From NCBI GenBank assembly GCA_037974665.1, contig CM075765.1:15309501-15373500 (forward strand): a DNA stretch of 64,000 nucleotides. The letters run 5' to 3'. A model generated the notes under the pieces. That model ran no database searches. It was given only the letters and a program-made list of their open reading frames with translations, and was not told the origin of the DNA. Positions 11,588 through 21,176 of the stretch are shown here, piece after piece (positions within the stretch are counted from its first letter, which is position 1; each line of letters starts with the position of its first letter). A program made the position numbers and the translations under genes. The DNA is from Ehretia macrophylla (lineage: Eukaryota > Streptophyta > Magnoliopsida > Boraginales > Ehretiaceae).

Positions 11588-12074
11588 GGGCAAATCTTAC
11601 AAATAGTCCCTATTGTTTACAAATTTTGGACAAATAGTCCTCATTGTTTGTAAAAGTTTTACCAATAGTCCCTATTGTTTCACAAGTCATTCAGTTAGTC
11701 CCTATTATTTGCAAAAGTCACTCAACCAGTCCCTATTGTTTGCAAAAGTCATTCAATTAGTCCCCATTGTTTGCAAAAGTCACTCAACCAGTCTCCATTG
11801 TTTGCAAAAGTCACTCAATTAGTCCCCAATGTTTGGGGACTAATTGAGTGACTTTTACAAACAATGGAGACTGGTTGAGTGACTTTTGCAAACAATGGGG
11901 ACTAATTGAATGACTTTTGCAAACAATAGGGACTGGTTGAGTGACTTTTGCAAATAATAGAGACTAATTGACTGATTTTTACAAACAATGGGGACTAACT
12001 GAATGACTTGTGAAACAATAGGGACTATTTGTCCAAAATTTATAAACAATGGGGACTATTTATCCAATTTCCTC
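11588..12074. mobile_element. 487-bp loopless foldback (Mutator-like)
   Basis: Arms of 242 bp (11588-11829 and 11833-12074) are near-perfect inverted copies around a 3-bp centre. Each arm is itself built of about six tandem units of about 35 bp with the theme AGTCCCYATTGTTTGCAAAAG. The ends, GGGCAAATCTTACAAATAGT and the complement of the right end, GAGGAAATTGGATAAATAGT, are related terminal repeats. The flanks are A runs on both sides, compatible with the 9-bp target duplication of Mutator-like elements. The equivalent point in copy 2 (near 51765-51783) is an uninterrupted A run, so this is an insertion made after the duplication. Confidence 0.8.
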
Positions 12075-12573
12075 AAAAAAAAATATTCACAAAACATTAA
12101 ACTCTCCTCTTCATCAGTCTTTGGAGTTTTTCTTTCTTCTTCTTCCTTTTTTTTTTTTTTTTTGGGTGGGAGATGTTGGGGGAAATCCTAGCTTTCTAAG
12201 AGCTGTGTATGTGAGAGGTTACGAACTTAAATATCGTTGATTACATATTTAACCTGTGTTGTATGGTCAGGAAAAAAAAAAAAAAAGAAGCAAAGTTGAC
12301 TACCAAGAGGTCCAAGACGATCGATGACATAGGTTTAGCGCCAAGAACTAGAAAGCACATTGACCTTTTTTCCTCAAACTTACGTTCGACATGTAAGGTT
12401 TGTCAAGATCAAGACAAAAACTTGTATCAATCTTGAAGCCTTCCCCTAAAGGTCTGGACACGGCTCATCATTTTCAAATTGTATCGTGATCAAATAGGTC
12501 ACACTTTGAAACTTAGAGTAAGAACGAAAGACCTCGAGCGCTTCAACATCCAACCATGCACTCCATATCGGTG

Positions 12574-12666
12574 CATGTATGGCATCAACCCAAAAACAAT
12601 TAATGCCCATTATCGCACCCTTGGATTATCCTCTTCTTCTTTTAAGTGCTTCAATCTCCTATAAAG
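12574..12666 (+). promoter_or_regulatory. Core promoter of glycine-rich gene, copy 1
   Basis: TATAAAGA at 12660-12667 sits about 85 bp before the ATG at 12749. Copy 2 has the stronger TATAAATA at the same place. Upstream, copy 1 has CATGTATG at 12574-12581, where copy 2 has the perfect RY repeat CATGCATG. These differences may change expression of the two copies. Confidence 0.55.
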
Positions 12667-12748
12667 AGACCCAAGTACGATGAAAAGAAAGTATATCATT
12701 GCTTTCCCAAGTCTTTTGTTTTTTGATAGATCATAAGTGAGCAAAATC

Positions 12749-13942
12749 ATGAAGTTTAAAGCTTTTATTTTCCTAGGTCTTCTATGTGCCATCGTTCTTC
12801 TCGTTTGTTCAGCTGTTGCTGCCGAGACATCTCAAGCTGAGACAAATGGTTAGTATATCAGCACTTCTCTTAAAATTTTACGATAATAAACTTTGTACAA
12901 CACATGCATGCGCATGCACGTCCTACATTAACTGTGAAGATGTATACGAGAATGCTACTCATATTGCAAACTTGCAAATCACAAACTGCATTTTTCTTAA
13001 TATATAATAATCATTCTTTTTCTTCTTTTTCTTCATTTTCTTCAAATATGTTCAGTTAATCTAAGACTAACTGCAATGGAATGTTTCAGTGTCAAGATTC
13101 ATGTATTATTGCTAAGTTTAAATGATACATATTGTACAAGGATCTATGGAGTCTCATGTTAAGAGGTTTCATTATGAAATTTCAATTGTATTTCTATGGA
13201 ATTCAATGCAAGACTGATGCCCATTGTCCTATTTGTGCCAGCAGATGAAGCCAAGGCAACACGTGAAGTGAATAGCGAAAAAAATGGTGGTGGCTATGGC
13301 GATGGCAAAGGAGGAGGGTATGAAGGTGGTGGTCAAGGAGGTGGCTACGGCAAAGGTGGGGGTTATGGAGGCGGCTACGGCCAAGGTGGAGGTTATGGAA
13401 GTGGTCAGGGAGGTGGTTATGGTGGTGGTGGAGGCAAAGGAGGTGGTTATGGAGGTTCCGAGGGAGGTGGGAAAGGTGGCGAGTATGGCCCTGGTGGAGG
13501 CTATGGTGGTGGTGAGGGCAAAGGTGGAGGTACAGGTGGAAAAGGAGGTGGTTACGGCTCTGGTGGGGGGTATGGTGGTGGTCCTGGTGGAGGGAAAGGC
13601 GGAGGAGGTGATTGTGGGGGTGGTGCGGGCAAAGGAGGTGGAGGTGGGTACGGCACTGGTGGCGGCTATGGTGGTGGTCCTGGTGGAGGAAAAGGCCAAG
13701 GAGGTGATTACGGTGGTGGTGCGCCGGGCAGAGGAGGTGGAGGTGGTTATGGCTCTGGTGGTGGCTATGGTGGTAGCCCTGGTGGAGGTTATGGTGGTGG
13801 TCCTGGTGGAGGTTATGGTGGTGGTGGTGGACGTTGTAATCATGGCTGCTGTGGTGGTGGATATGGGAAAGGAGGAGGTTGCATATGTTGCCTTAATGCT
13901 GAAGAAGCTAAAGCCGACAGGCAAAATGAAGTCAAACCATAG
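12749..13942 (+). CDS. Secreted glycine-rich protein with Cys-rich tail, copy 1
   Basis: Exons 12749-12848 and 13245-13942 (intron GT-AG, 396 bp) give 265 aa. Exon 1 encodes a signal peptide (MKFKAFIFLGLLCAIVLLVC, then SAVAAETSQAET). The body is an array of GGGYGG, GGGKGGG and GGPGGG units with Tyr and Lys spaced regularly. The end is a Cys cluster, RCNHGCCGGGYGKGGGCICC, followed by LNAEEAKA. Signal peptide plus Gly repeats plus a C-terminal Cys motif is the class II plant glycine-rich protein plan, whose members go to the cell wall or apoplast; the Arabidopsis relative AtGRP3 binds the wall-associated kinase WAK1. That binding is not shown for this protein. The paralogue is at 52462-53722 and is 24 aa longer through one more repeat unit. 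The intron is well conserved between the copies. Confidence 0.9.
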
Positions 13943-14675
13943 ATGCAATCATGCAAAATATAGACGTCCACTAAAATAAAAGATTTCATAGCTAGATATA
14001 TACATACAGAAATAAATTGCATGGCCTATAAGTACAAATAAAATGCATGTACGAGGAACTAAGGCCATGCAACTCCTACATGTATTACCAAGCTATGATT
14101 CCCGGTGCAATGAAAATCTTTGTTGGTTTCTTATCGATCTTAACTTTTCGCTACATTGTTAGCTATGCCTTACAAACACAAATATTTTTTAGTTCTCGAT
14201 TGTTATAAAATATGTATTGAAGTAAATAACTGTACTACAAAAATTTTAACTTTTATAATGGATGCAACGCGGTGTATTTCACTTTATATAAGCTAGCAAC
14301 ATGGTAAGGTTTGCTTATGCATTCTTCATTAATTAGTTTGCAATTTATGTTGTTGAATTTCACCTCAGTGACAAAGTTTACCTTTTCTCTAGCAATAACA
14401 ACACCTTCGATCGATATTCTACTTTAAGCAATATGGTAAAGTGAATTCAATCATGTGATATGTTTCTTTCCATGATCAGTGGGGAAATGTAATGTAATAC
14501 ACCTAGTACAATTAAATCTCTTGACGCTTCAGGTGTTTGAACAATAAAAGAGCTTCCATATGGCTTATGCTTGGAAGTTGGTTTGAGAAACTTATGAAAA
14601 TTTTGTCTCTATGGATGGTCGTGTAGTGACTTGTTATAATTAAAAATTTTGAGTTTAAATTACGATTTCGACTTC

Positions 14676-14679
<4 letters not shown>

Positions 14680-14766
<87 letters not shown>
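14680..14766. repeat. TA dinucleotide microsatellite, about 43 repeats
   Basis: This is an uninterrupted TA run of about 87 bp followed by four CA repeats. The same place in duplicate copy 2 (54450-54470) has only a few TA units, so the tract expanded in copy 1 or shrank in copy 2. Open frames that cross it, rich in Ile and Tyr, are artefacts. Confidence 0.95.
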
Positions 14767-14774
<8 letters not shown>

Positions 14775-15124
14775 TAATTGGCCGGTATTGATGAACAATT
14801 GCAATACCTCTTCTTTTTCCTTGAATTGGAAAAAAGAAAGAGTAAGGCTCCGTTTGTTTGTCGTAAAATAACTTGTTGGAGGAAAATATTTTCTTGAAAA
14901 ACAAAATACTAAAAAATATTTTACAGTGTTTGAGTTCTGGAAAATATTTTCTTCTCCCAAATGGCATGAAAATATTTTTCCAAACGTTGTACTAGCCGTA
15001 ATATTCGACCGAAAAATATTTTTCAGTTGACCAATTTTTCGCTATTACCAAACACTAAAAAATTGGAAAAAAGTAGCCACCATTTTTTACTAGAAAATAT
15101 TTTACAGTTGACTAATTTTTCTAT

Positions 15125-15431
15125 GGTCAAAGTGGAGTTAAATTTCACAATTCATAGCCACTAAGAAAAAGTTAAAAGCAATTTTAATGCATTCATCTTC
15201 TTAGTTGAGTCCTAGATAGATGGTGATAAAAATCATTTCAATTTAGGCTCCGTTTGTTTGCTGTAAAATAGTTTTCCGGAAAATATTTTACACCAAACAA
15301 ACGGAGCCTAAATTGAAATGATTTTTATCACCATCTATCTAGGGCTCAACTAAGAAGATGAATGCATTAAAATTGCTCTTAACTTTAGCTTAGTGGCTAT
15401 GAATTGTGAAATTTAACTCCACTTGGTCAAA
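15125..15431. repeat. 307-bp inverted duplication centred on a small MITE-like palindrome
   Basis: The left arm (15125-15245) and right arm (15309-15431) are inverted copies with few differences. The centre, 15246-15308, is itself a palindrome that starts GGCTCCGTTTGTTTG and ends with its complement; this motif opens many plant nonautonomous DNA transposons. Another GGCTCCGTTTGTTTG lies at 14846. Copy 2 of the duplication has only the left arm and one half of the centre (near 55043), so the second arm arose, or was lost, after duplication. Confidence 0.8.
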
Positions 15432-15645
15432 CTACTATTGTTATTTATAATCTCTTTACTTTTTTTATATAATAGAATATCTATCATATTTATAAGAAAT
15501 TTGGCGTATAATACATAAATTTTTATCATACAAAAAAAATCTAAAGAGTGAAATAAGATATTACTGGAGGAATTGAATGAGGCAGGCAATTGATGACTAA
15601 TCAAGAGATGCTCCAGAATGAAGTTCCCAATACTTGTAGAAATAT

Positions 15646-15870
15646 TTGAACAAGACAATTTCATACCAGGAATGCTTCATGTGCCAACCAGATCTTCATT
15701 TGACGTATTCTCTAGTTAACATGGACCAAATTAACATAAGATTATACGTTCCGACTGCTATACCGATTGTGTTGGAACTCCAGAAGTTACAGGGAATAAA
15801 AATTCCTGTAAAGGGTAATTTTGTCCCTTCAGATATTGTTGGAGAAGGATTAGAATATTTGCGTATGTAA
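15646..15870 (+). other. Conserved short ORF in both duplicate copies, unrecognised
   Basis: The last 44 codons (from IRLYVPTAIPIVLELQKLQG to EGLEYLRM) keep an open frame in copy 2 (ending 55252) with few changes. The composition looks coding rather than AT-rich. I do not recognise the family. There is no plausible upstream exon, and the N-terminal part before IRLY is present only in copy 1. It may be the last exon of a lost gene. Confidence 0.3.
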
Positions 15871-17296
15871 GATGTTTAATTGCAGGAATTGCTACCCAAT
15901 AATTGAGTAGAACGGTCAGGTAATAACTGGTCTATTGTAATTAGAACAATTAAATTCAAATAACGGCTTTGACCTCTATTGTGAAAAGAAAACAAAAAAA
16001 AAAACAAAAAAAAAAGATTTTTGTTTACTCGTCGTTCTATCATGATAGATTGAATTTGTTTATTTTACCTTCACTAATTATAATGACGCATTTAACCATG
16101 GGAAGATCTCAATATGAAATTAGGTATGATAATTTCATTGACAGTCACGACGATCGAACTACAACAAACACGTACAAGAACAAATACATCACGAGCTCAA
16201 AAGTAAAACATCTGAAGTCCTAAATATATATATGAATCAAATTATCAAAACACAAGAAACACTCTCCAAAATACAAACGCACATTCAACAATGAAGCTAA
16301 TTAATCATAAAGGTTCCATGACAATGAATTCATGGAAATATATATATCTATATATATTAACAAAATTAGTTGAAATTACAAAAACACCCAAACATCTTCT
16401 TTTCATTGATCATCCTCTTCAAACCTCACCTTTGCCTCATGTCGAACTGCCCCACCACTTAAAACAACAACTATAATTATAAATTTTCCATTCGTTGCAT
16501 TTAGTACAACATAATAAAAAATTATTTTCAACAAATAAAAAATTATTCTACTCTTCTTTATCGATACAATATATAAAATACATTTTGCTTTGATTTTCAC
16601 ATATATAATCTCATTTAAGGAACTGGCACCAACAAATTGTATTCCATTGAATAGCTTTGAAATAAGCATTCATGTGTATCAAAATCATAATGAGAGCATT
16701 AATTTATTTTCCATTCTTTAACTCTTTACTGCATCCACAAATGACAAACTTCCTTTGGTTATATCATAAAAATTTTGATGACTATTGTTGTGGAGGTGAT
16801 GGGTGGTGGAAGATGATGATAACGTAACAATGGAGGACTTGGTGATGGTGACGGATACTTGGGGCTGGACATGAAGCTAGGGTTAAAAATTAAAGAGGAC
16901 AAGGATGAGGATGAGGATGAGGATAGTGATGGAGATGTTTGGGTTTTTTTTTTTATCATTTCAAGTGACTCTGTTAACCTATTAATTCAATGTTTTGTTT
17001 GACCAAAGGTCAAAGGAGGTTAAACATTACAAATAATACATTATGGGGTAAAGTGTTCTCTCACATATACATTAAGGGGGTAAAATAAAATTAACCCTAA
17101 TTTTTTTTTAGTGTGGGCTAAATTAAATAAATTTTTAATCTAAAGGTACTTTAAAAATACACGTGTTGTCAAAGAATTTAACCCAAACGCACTTCTTAAT
17201 AGTCCACTCTTGGGATCAATGGAGTCTGCAACCCTGTGAGCCCATGAATAAATTCACTCTTGTTTATGAATACCCTGTTAGCCCATGAATAAATTC
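15871..17296. other. AT-rich intergenic, includes deletion point
   Basis: The region matches copy 2 except at about 16345-16356, where TATATCTATATATATTAACA joins sequences that in copy 2 are separated by about 0.88 kb holding a proline-rich protein gene (55773-56105). Short minus-strand frames here (16403-16669, 16759-16959) match copy 2 at the DNA level, but at least one is broken there, so I do not call them genes. Confidence 0.5.
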
Positions 17297-17396
17297 ATCT
17301 CCAATTTGTCACAATGTTTGGCAACAAAAATTTCTGTCACTAATTTGGAGACGAATTGGTGACGGACCGTCGCTAAAAATAATTTTTCTTGTAGTG
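17297..17396. mobile_element. Remnant end of a CACTA transposon
   Basis: The block ends TTTTTCTTGTAGTG, the right terminal sequence of CACTA elements. Inside it are subterminal-type words such as TTGGAGACGAATTGGTGACG and GTCGCTAAAAATA. The other end of the element is missing. The same remnant is in copy 2 (57517-57631), so it predates the duplication. Confidence 0.7.
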
Positions 17397-17544
17397 AAAT
17401 GATCATATAATAACCAGTTATAATAAGAGATTATTAATTCAAACTATACTTTCGGCGTCATTGTATAGAAAGTAAAAAATGAAAGCACAATAATACAGTG
17501 AAATAAAGAATAGAAGGTCATTGAATTCTAGAGGATTTGAGAGA

Positions 17545-17965
17545 CCTTTTTTTTTTGTCAAGATGATATTAATATTATTAACTAACAAACATAAATATAA
17601 AAAATTGGGCCTACTCACAACCAACAAGAGCCTAGGAGAAAAGATAAAATACAACCAATGAAAATAAGTGGTAAAAGTAGAACAACAGAGAGCAACACAA
17701 CAATCATGTGAAGAGCACCATGTCCAAAGAGATAAGAATAAGCATGGGAGCTGGATGGTAGCAAAACTTCAACAAGGAGCAGGCAATAAACGCAAGTGAC
17801 AACAAACAACCTTCCAACGACCAAAACAGTGGCAAGAAAACCCACCGGAGCTATCAAAACAGCGACTAACGAACAAACGTGTGAAGGGACGTGCGACCCA
17901 AAGCAGAGGCAAATAGTCAAAGTCTCCAATAGAGACTCGAACCTTAACGGCTAAGACATAGTCCA
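17545..17965 (-). mobile_element. SINE- or LINE-like retroposon remnant
   Basis: Read on the minus strand, the block begins near a GGTTCGAGTCT motif, which resembles the B box of RNA polymerase III promoters. It runs through about 350 bp of more GC-balanced, pyrimidine-rich sequence and ends CATCTTGACAAAAAAAAAA, a retroposon-like poly(A) end. It is conserved in copy 2 (57775-58205). Hydrophobic open frames inside are not a recognised protein. Assignment to SINE or LINE is tentative. Confidence 0.35.
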
Positions 17966-18275
17966 CCTAAAACCCCCAATAACACCACCAATATAGGTAG
18001 TGAACAAGAGGAAAAGGAGAAAGAGTATCAGGAGTCAGGCGATGGGCGGCAAAAACAACCACGATAGGTTGTACAACGAAGTAAGAAGAATAAATAAGAG
18101 ACTCCAATCCTTACACAATCATTAGTCAAAAGGATTTTACCAGCGATATCTCGTAAAACATAAGTCAGTTAATTTCTAACTCAGTTCTATCGTTTTCTAG
18201 TTCTGTTCAGTCCAAGATAGTCCACCAAATTCAAATTGATATCAAAGCATTTTTTGATTTTTAGTGTAAAACATT

Positions 18276-20292
18276 GATACCAACAGGTCTAGAGAACAAA
18301 TTCACGAGATATTCGAATGTGACGAGAAAGAAATTATGTTGGCTGCGAAGTTTCCTGTCATTTCGGAATATAATATAATAATATTATGAGCAAGATTTAG
18401 CAATCATAAACTGTCTATATTATTCTTTTATAACTATACTAGTCTGATCAATGAACAAAAATAATTCCTCAACTAATAATTCATAACTGTTTAATTTCAA
18501 TTATGTTATAAGCATAGCGTATCATTCTCTCACATTTTGGACCCCAGCTAGCTAGCCTTACATTAATTGACAAAAGTGTTTGGTGGTATAAGAACAAAAT
18601 ATCTACGTGCAATGTTTGAAACCTACGCCATAAATCATGTTCATGTACCAATAGGTTTTTGGTCTAGTAGCAAGAGATTGTAAGATCAATTTTCGTAAAT
18701 AATATTTTTAATATATGTTATATGAATTTAATCCTTTCTTAAATAATAATATAAAAAAAAGATCATGTCCATGTGCCAAGCACACACTCCTTCACCTTTT
18801 TATTTATTTATTTGTGTCTGTGGGTGGTCAAGCACCCTTCACCTACCATCTAACAGTTGATAATTCAATGCTTTTGTATTTGCTTGTTTTTTCAACTTTT
18901 CACCAAATTACGACCACAAAAAAAAAATAATAATAATAAATCACCAAATCGGTTTCACTTATAGTAACAGAGGAAAAATTATTAATCTTCCAAGAAAAAT
19001 AATGAATATATTTATATCAAATGAAATCACGATTTTGTGCTAAATTTTTGCAATTTGATGCTACAATCTTGGCGATAATTATTAATCTTTTAAACAATTA
19101 TGTGAAACACTATTTACAATATTAGTCACTAGGGGCGAGTGTCGAATGTTTCTGGGTTCAATTCACGCAACCTGTTTATGGTACCTTTGATTAAACTGGT
19201 ACATGTATTGAGACGTACCGTTGCACCTGAGGGTTTACTAAGGGGTAGTCAGGCTCCGCCAACTGGATTTTCATATCATTAAAAAAAAAAACATTTTTAT
19301 TCGATTGTCCAATAGTCTAAAAACAAATAATTTAACACTCATATATGAACTTTTTTTTTTTTTAAGTGGGGGCTAAATTAATTTTTTAACATACAAATAC
19401 CTCAAAAAAATATACATTTTTAAAAAATACAAGTTTAACTCACTCGTTAATAGCCTTTCTCTTGACCGCCCGGTCTATATACAACATATAATATATAATA
19501 TATAGGTTAAAGTAAATCATAACTTAGCCGTCCGTCAATTGTGCTATATTTATATCACAGCACCATAGATTTAGATTTTTAGTGTTTTGAAGCATTCAAC
19601 AAGACAACAGAGGCGAGAATTGAATAGAGTGATCGAGTAATAGTTTATCATGTTCAAAAATCTTAAATTTAAATTGATCTTTGATATCCTCATATTACAG
19701 ATATTGCCTTAACTCTTAATTTTTTTAAAACATGCAACGATACACTTTGCTACGCTATGTGAGTTTCTAGTAATGAAGGGAAAAAAAAATAGACAAGAGA
19801 ACATGCACAAGTGTACGAAATTCGAACAGTGTTGATGCGCAATTATTGTAGAAGTTCATAAGAACAGTTCCTTCTAAATCTTGTCCTCAATTGCACAGCC
19901 TGCACGAAAGCCAACTGGTAAATGGACAACCATGTAAACCATACAGCGTTGGCTGCTGCCACGCAAAGTCCCACTTAGTAGCTTTACGTAATTAACTTTT
20001 TCATTGATTAAAATTCCCTTATTATAACAGAAATTGCTTAATTTCCAATATTCGTAAGATCAAATTTTCCTTAAGCTCGACTTAAGTGTACCATATCATT
20101 CGACAATGGCAATTTGCAAACATGATGTGTACTTGGGTTCGAACTATCTGATATTATAATCGAAATTGATTCCCGATATTTATAAGAACAAATTTTCACT
20201 AAGTTTAACTTAGATATATCGTATTATTCGTACACGCACCACATATATCTATCAAACATTTTATAAACAATATTTGAGTACGGATAGCCAAA
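18276..20292. other. Intergenic sequence between duplication B and the gypsy element
   Basis: No gene is visible. There is a SINE-like block at 19117-19291 (listed separately), a fragment of the dispersed GGGGGCTAAATTAA repeat near 19365, and a diverged direct repeat of about 130 bp at 20045-20100 and 20180-20235 around CGTAAGATCAAATTTT and TATAAGAACAAATTTT. Confidence 0.4.
19117..19291 (+). mobile_element. SINE-like sequence with B box and poly(A)
   Basis: TCTGGGTTCAATTCACGC resembles a tRNA T-arm/B box. About 130 bp of body follows, containing GGTACATGTATTGAGACG and GGGTAGTCAGGCTCCGCC, and it ends CATTAAAAAAAAAA. A polymerase III-type box plus an A-rich 3' end fits a tRNA-derived SINE. The A box is not clear and no target duplication was identified. 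Confidence 0.4.
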
Positions 20293-20297
20293 CCGTC

Positions 20298-20773
20298 TAT
20301 CGAGGTTGGAAACCTCGCAGCTGAGTTGGACAGTTATGCTCGCCGAGCTGAACTTTCAGGTCGGGCTCTGAGTTAAACTTTCAGGTCGGGCACTCAACCT
20401 GCACAAGGAAAAAGAAGGAAAAGGCGGGGTGATGACCCGGATTTTTCCCTCGGGCATGTGAATGATTAATATGTCCGAGTTGGTAAGGTAGCTGAGTGCA
20501 TTTAATGACGAGTTACCTCTGAAATGAAGGGGTGGAACTCTATTTATACTAAATTCGGACCTGACAGCATTTAATGCGGTGTAGTTTTATGTCCCATCAA
20601 GACTTTATGTCCCATCAGGGCAGCTGGCACTGAGGTCGGGGTTTTCCGGGGTCGGGGTGAAGTTGGATCAGTCATCCAGGTTGGGCATTAGCTGAGTATG
20701 TTCGGCTCGGCTCGGATTAGCCCGTTTCAGCTCGGTGTGGGCATCTTTCTTCAGCTCGGGATCCCCCTCGTCA
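20298..20773 (-). repeat. 3' LTR of the gypsy element
   Basis: This LTR aligns over its full length with 31651-32125. It ends CCCCTCGTCA as the other LTR does and is flanked on its outer side by CCGTC. Much of the sequence is the repeated TCGGGCT / GCTCGG wording seen throughout the element. Confidence 0.92.
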
Positions 20774-20774
20774 A

Positions 20775-20787
20775 TCCCTCCCCCCCC
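20775..20787 (-). other. Polypurine tract of the gypsy element
   Basis: TCCCTCCCCCCCC on the plus strand, next to the inner edge of the 3' LTR, is a purine run on the element's own strand. This is the usual place for plus-strand DNA priming. Confidence 0.75.
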
Positions 20788-21176
20788 AAGTCGAGATCCA
20801 GAGGGTGAGATCTAGAGTTGGGAGTTGTCCCCGAGCTGGAGGTGCCCGACCCCGGTAGAGTGGGGATGGCCACGTCAGCGATGTATACCATTCAGATGGC
20901 TGACACATCACTTGGCAATTATGACGAGACACGACGTTTGAGATTCCCGAGGTGGTTACTGGAGTTGCCTATAAATAGGGCTTTGACATCCGAGATTCAT
21001 TTCACACTTTGCATACGAAGTTCATAGCTTTCAGGTCGGATACCAGAGTGGTTGGACAATTTTAGCTCGGCAAATATCTTCTCAGGATATTCAGCTCGGA
21101 ATCCACCAGCTCGGAGCCAACTAGGTCGGGTCAGCTTTCATATCTAGAGACATTGGTACGTCCCGACTCCCTTTAG

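Larger units (their letters stand above)
11349..18275. repeat. Segmental duplication B, copy 1
   Basis: This 6.9-kb stretch is repeated in direct orientation at 51535-58515. The matching spans the glycine-rich protein gene, its promoter and 3' flank, the AT-rich downstream region, an old CACTA end and a SINE-like block. Copy 1 differs by a foldback insertion (11588-12074), a long TA tract (14680-14766), an inverted duplication (15125-15431 plus following unique bases to about 15733), and a deletion of about 0.88 kb at about 16350 that removes a proline-rich gene kept in copy 2. Confidence 0.93.

Noticed and set aside
12479-12664. 61-codon ORF upstream of the glycine-rich gene
   Set aside because: It overlaps the promoter and TATA box and is not kept as a frame in copy 2.
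13229-13979. Long antisense and shifted frames over the glycine-rich exon (also 52937-53759)
   Set aside because: They are shadows of the GGN repeat; the real frame has a signal peptide, a spliced intron and the Cys tail.
14655-14967. Frames with long Ile-Tyr runs
   Set aside because: Translation of the TA microsatellite.
16403-16959. Small minus-strand ORFs in duplication B
   Set aside because: The matching DNA in copy 2 shifts or stops the frames, so there is no sign of coding constraint.
17615-17966. Hydrophobic minus-strand ORF that looks like a membrane protein (also 57849-58181)
   Set aside because: It lies in a retroposon-like block with a poly(A) end; the frame is not clearly constrained between the copies and no family is recognisable.
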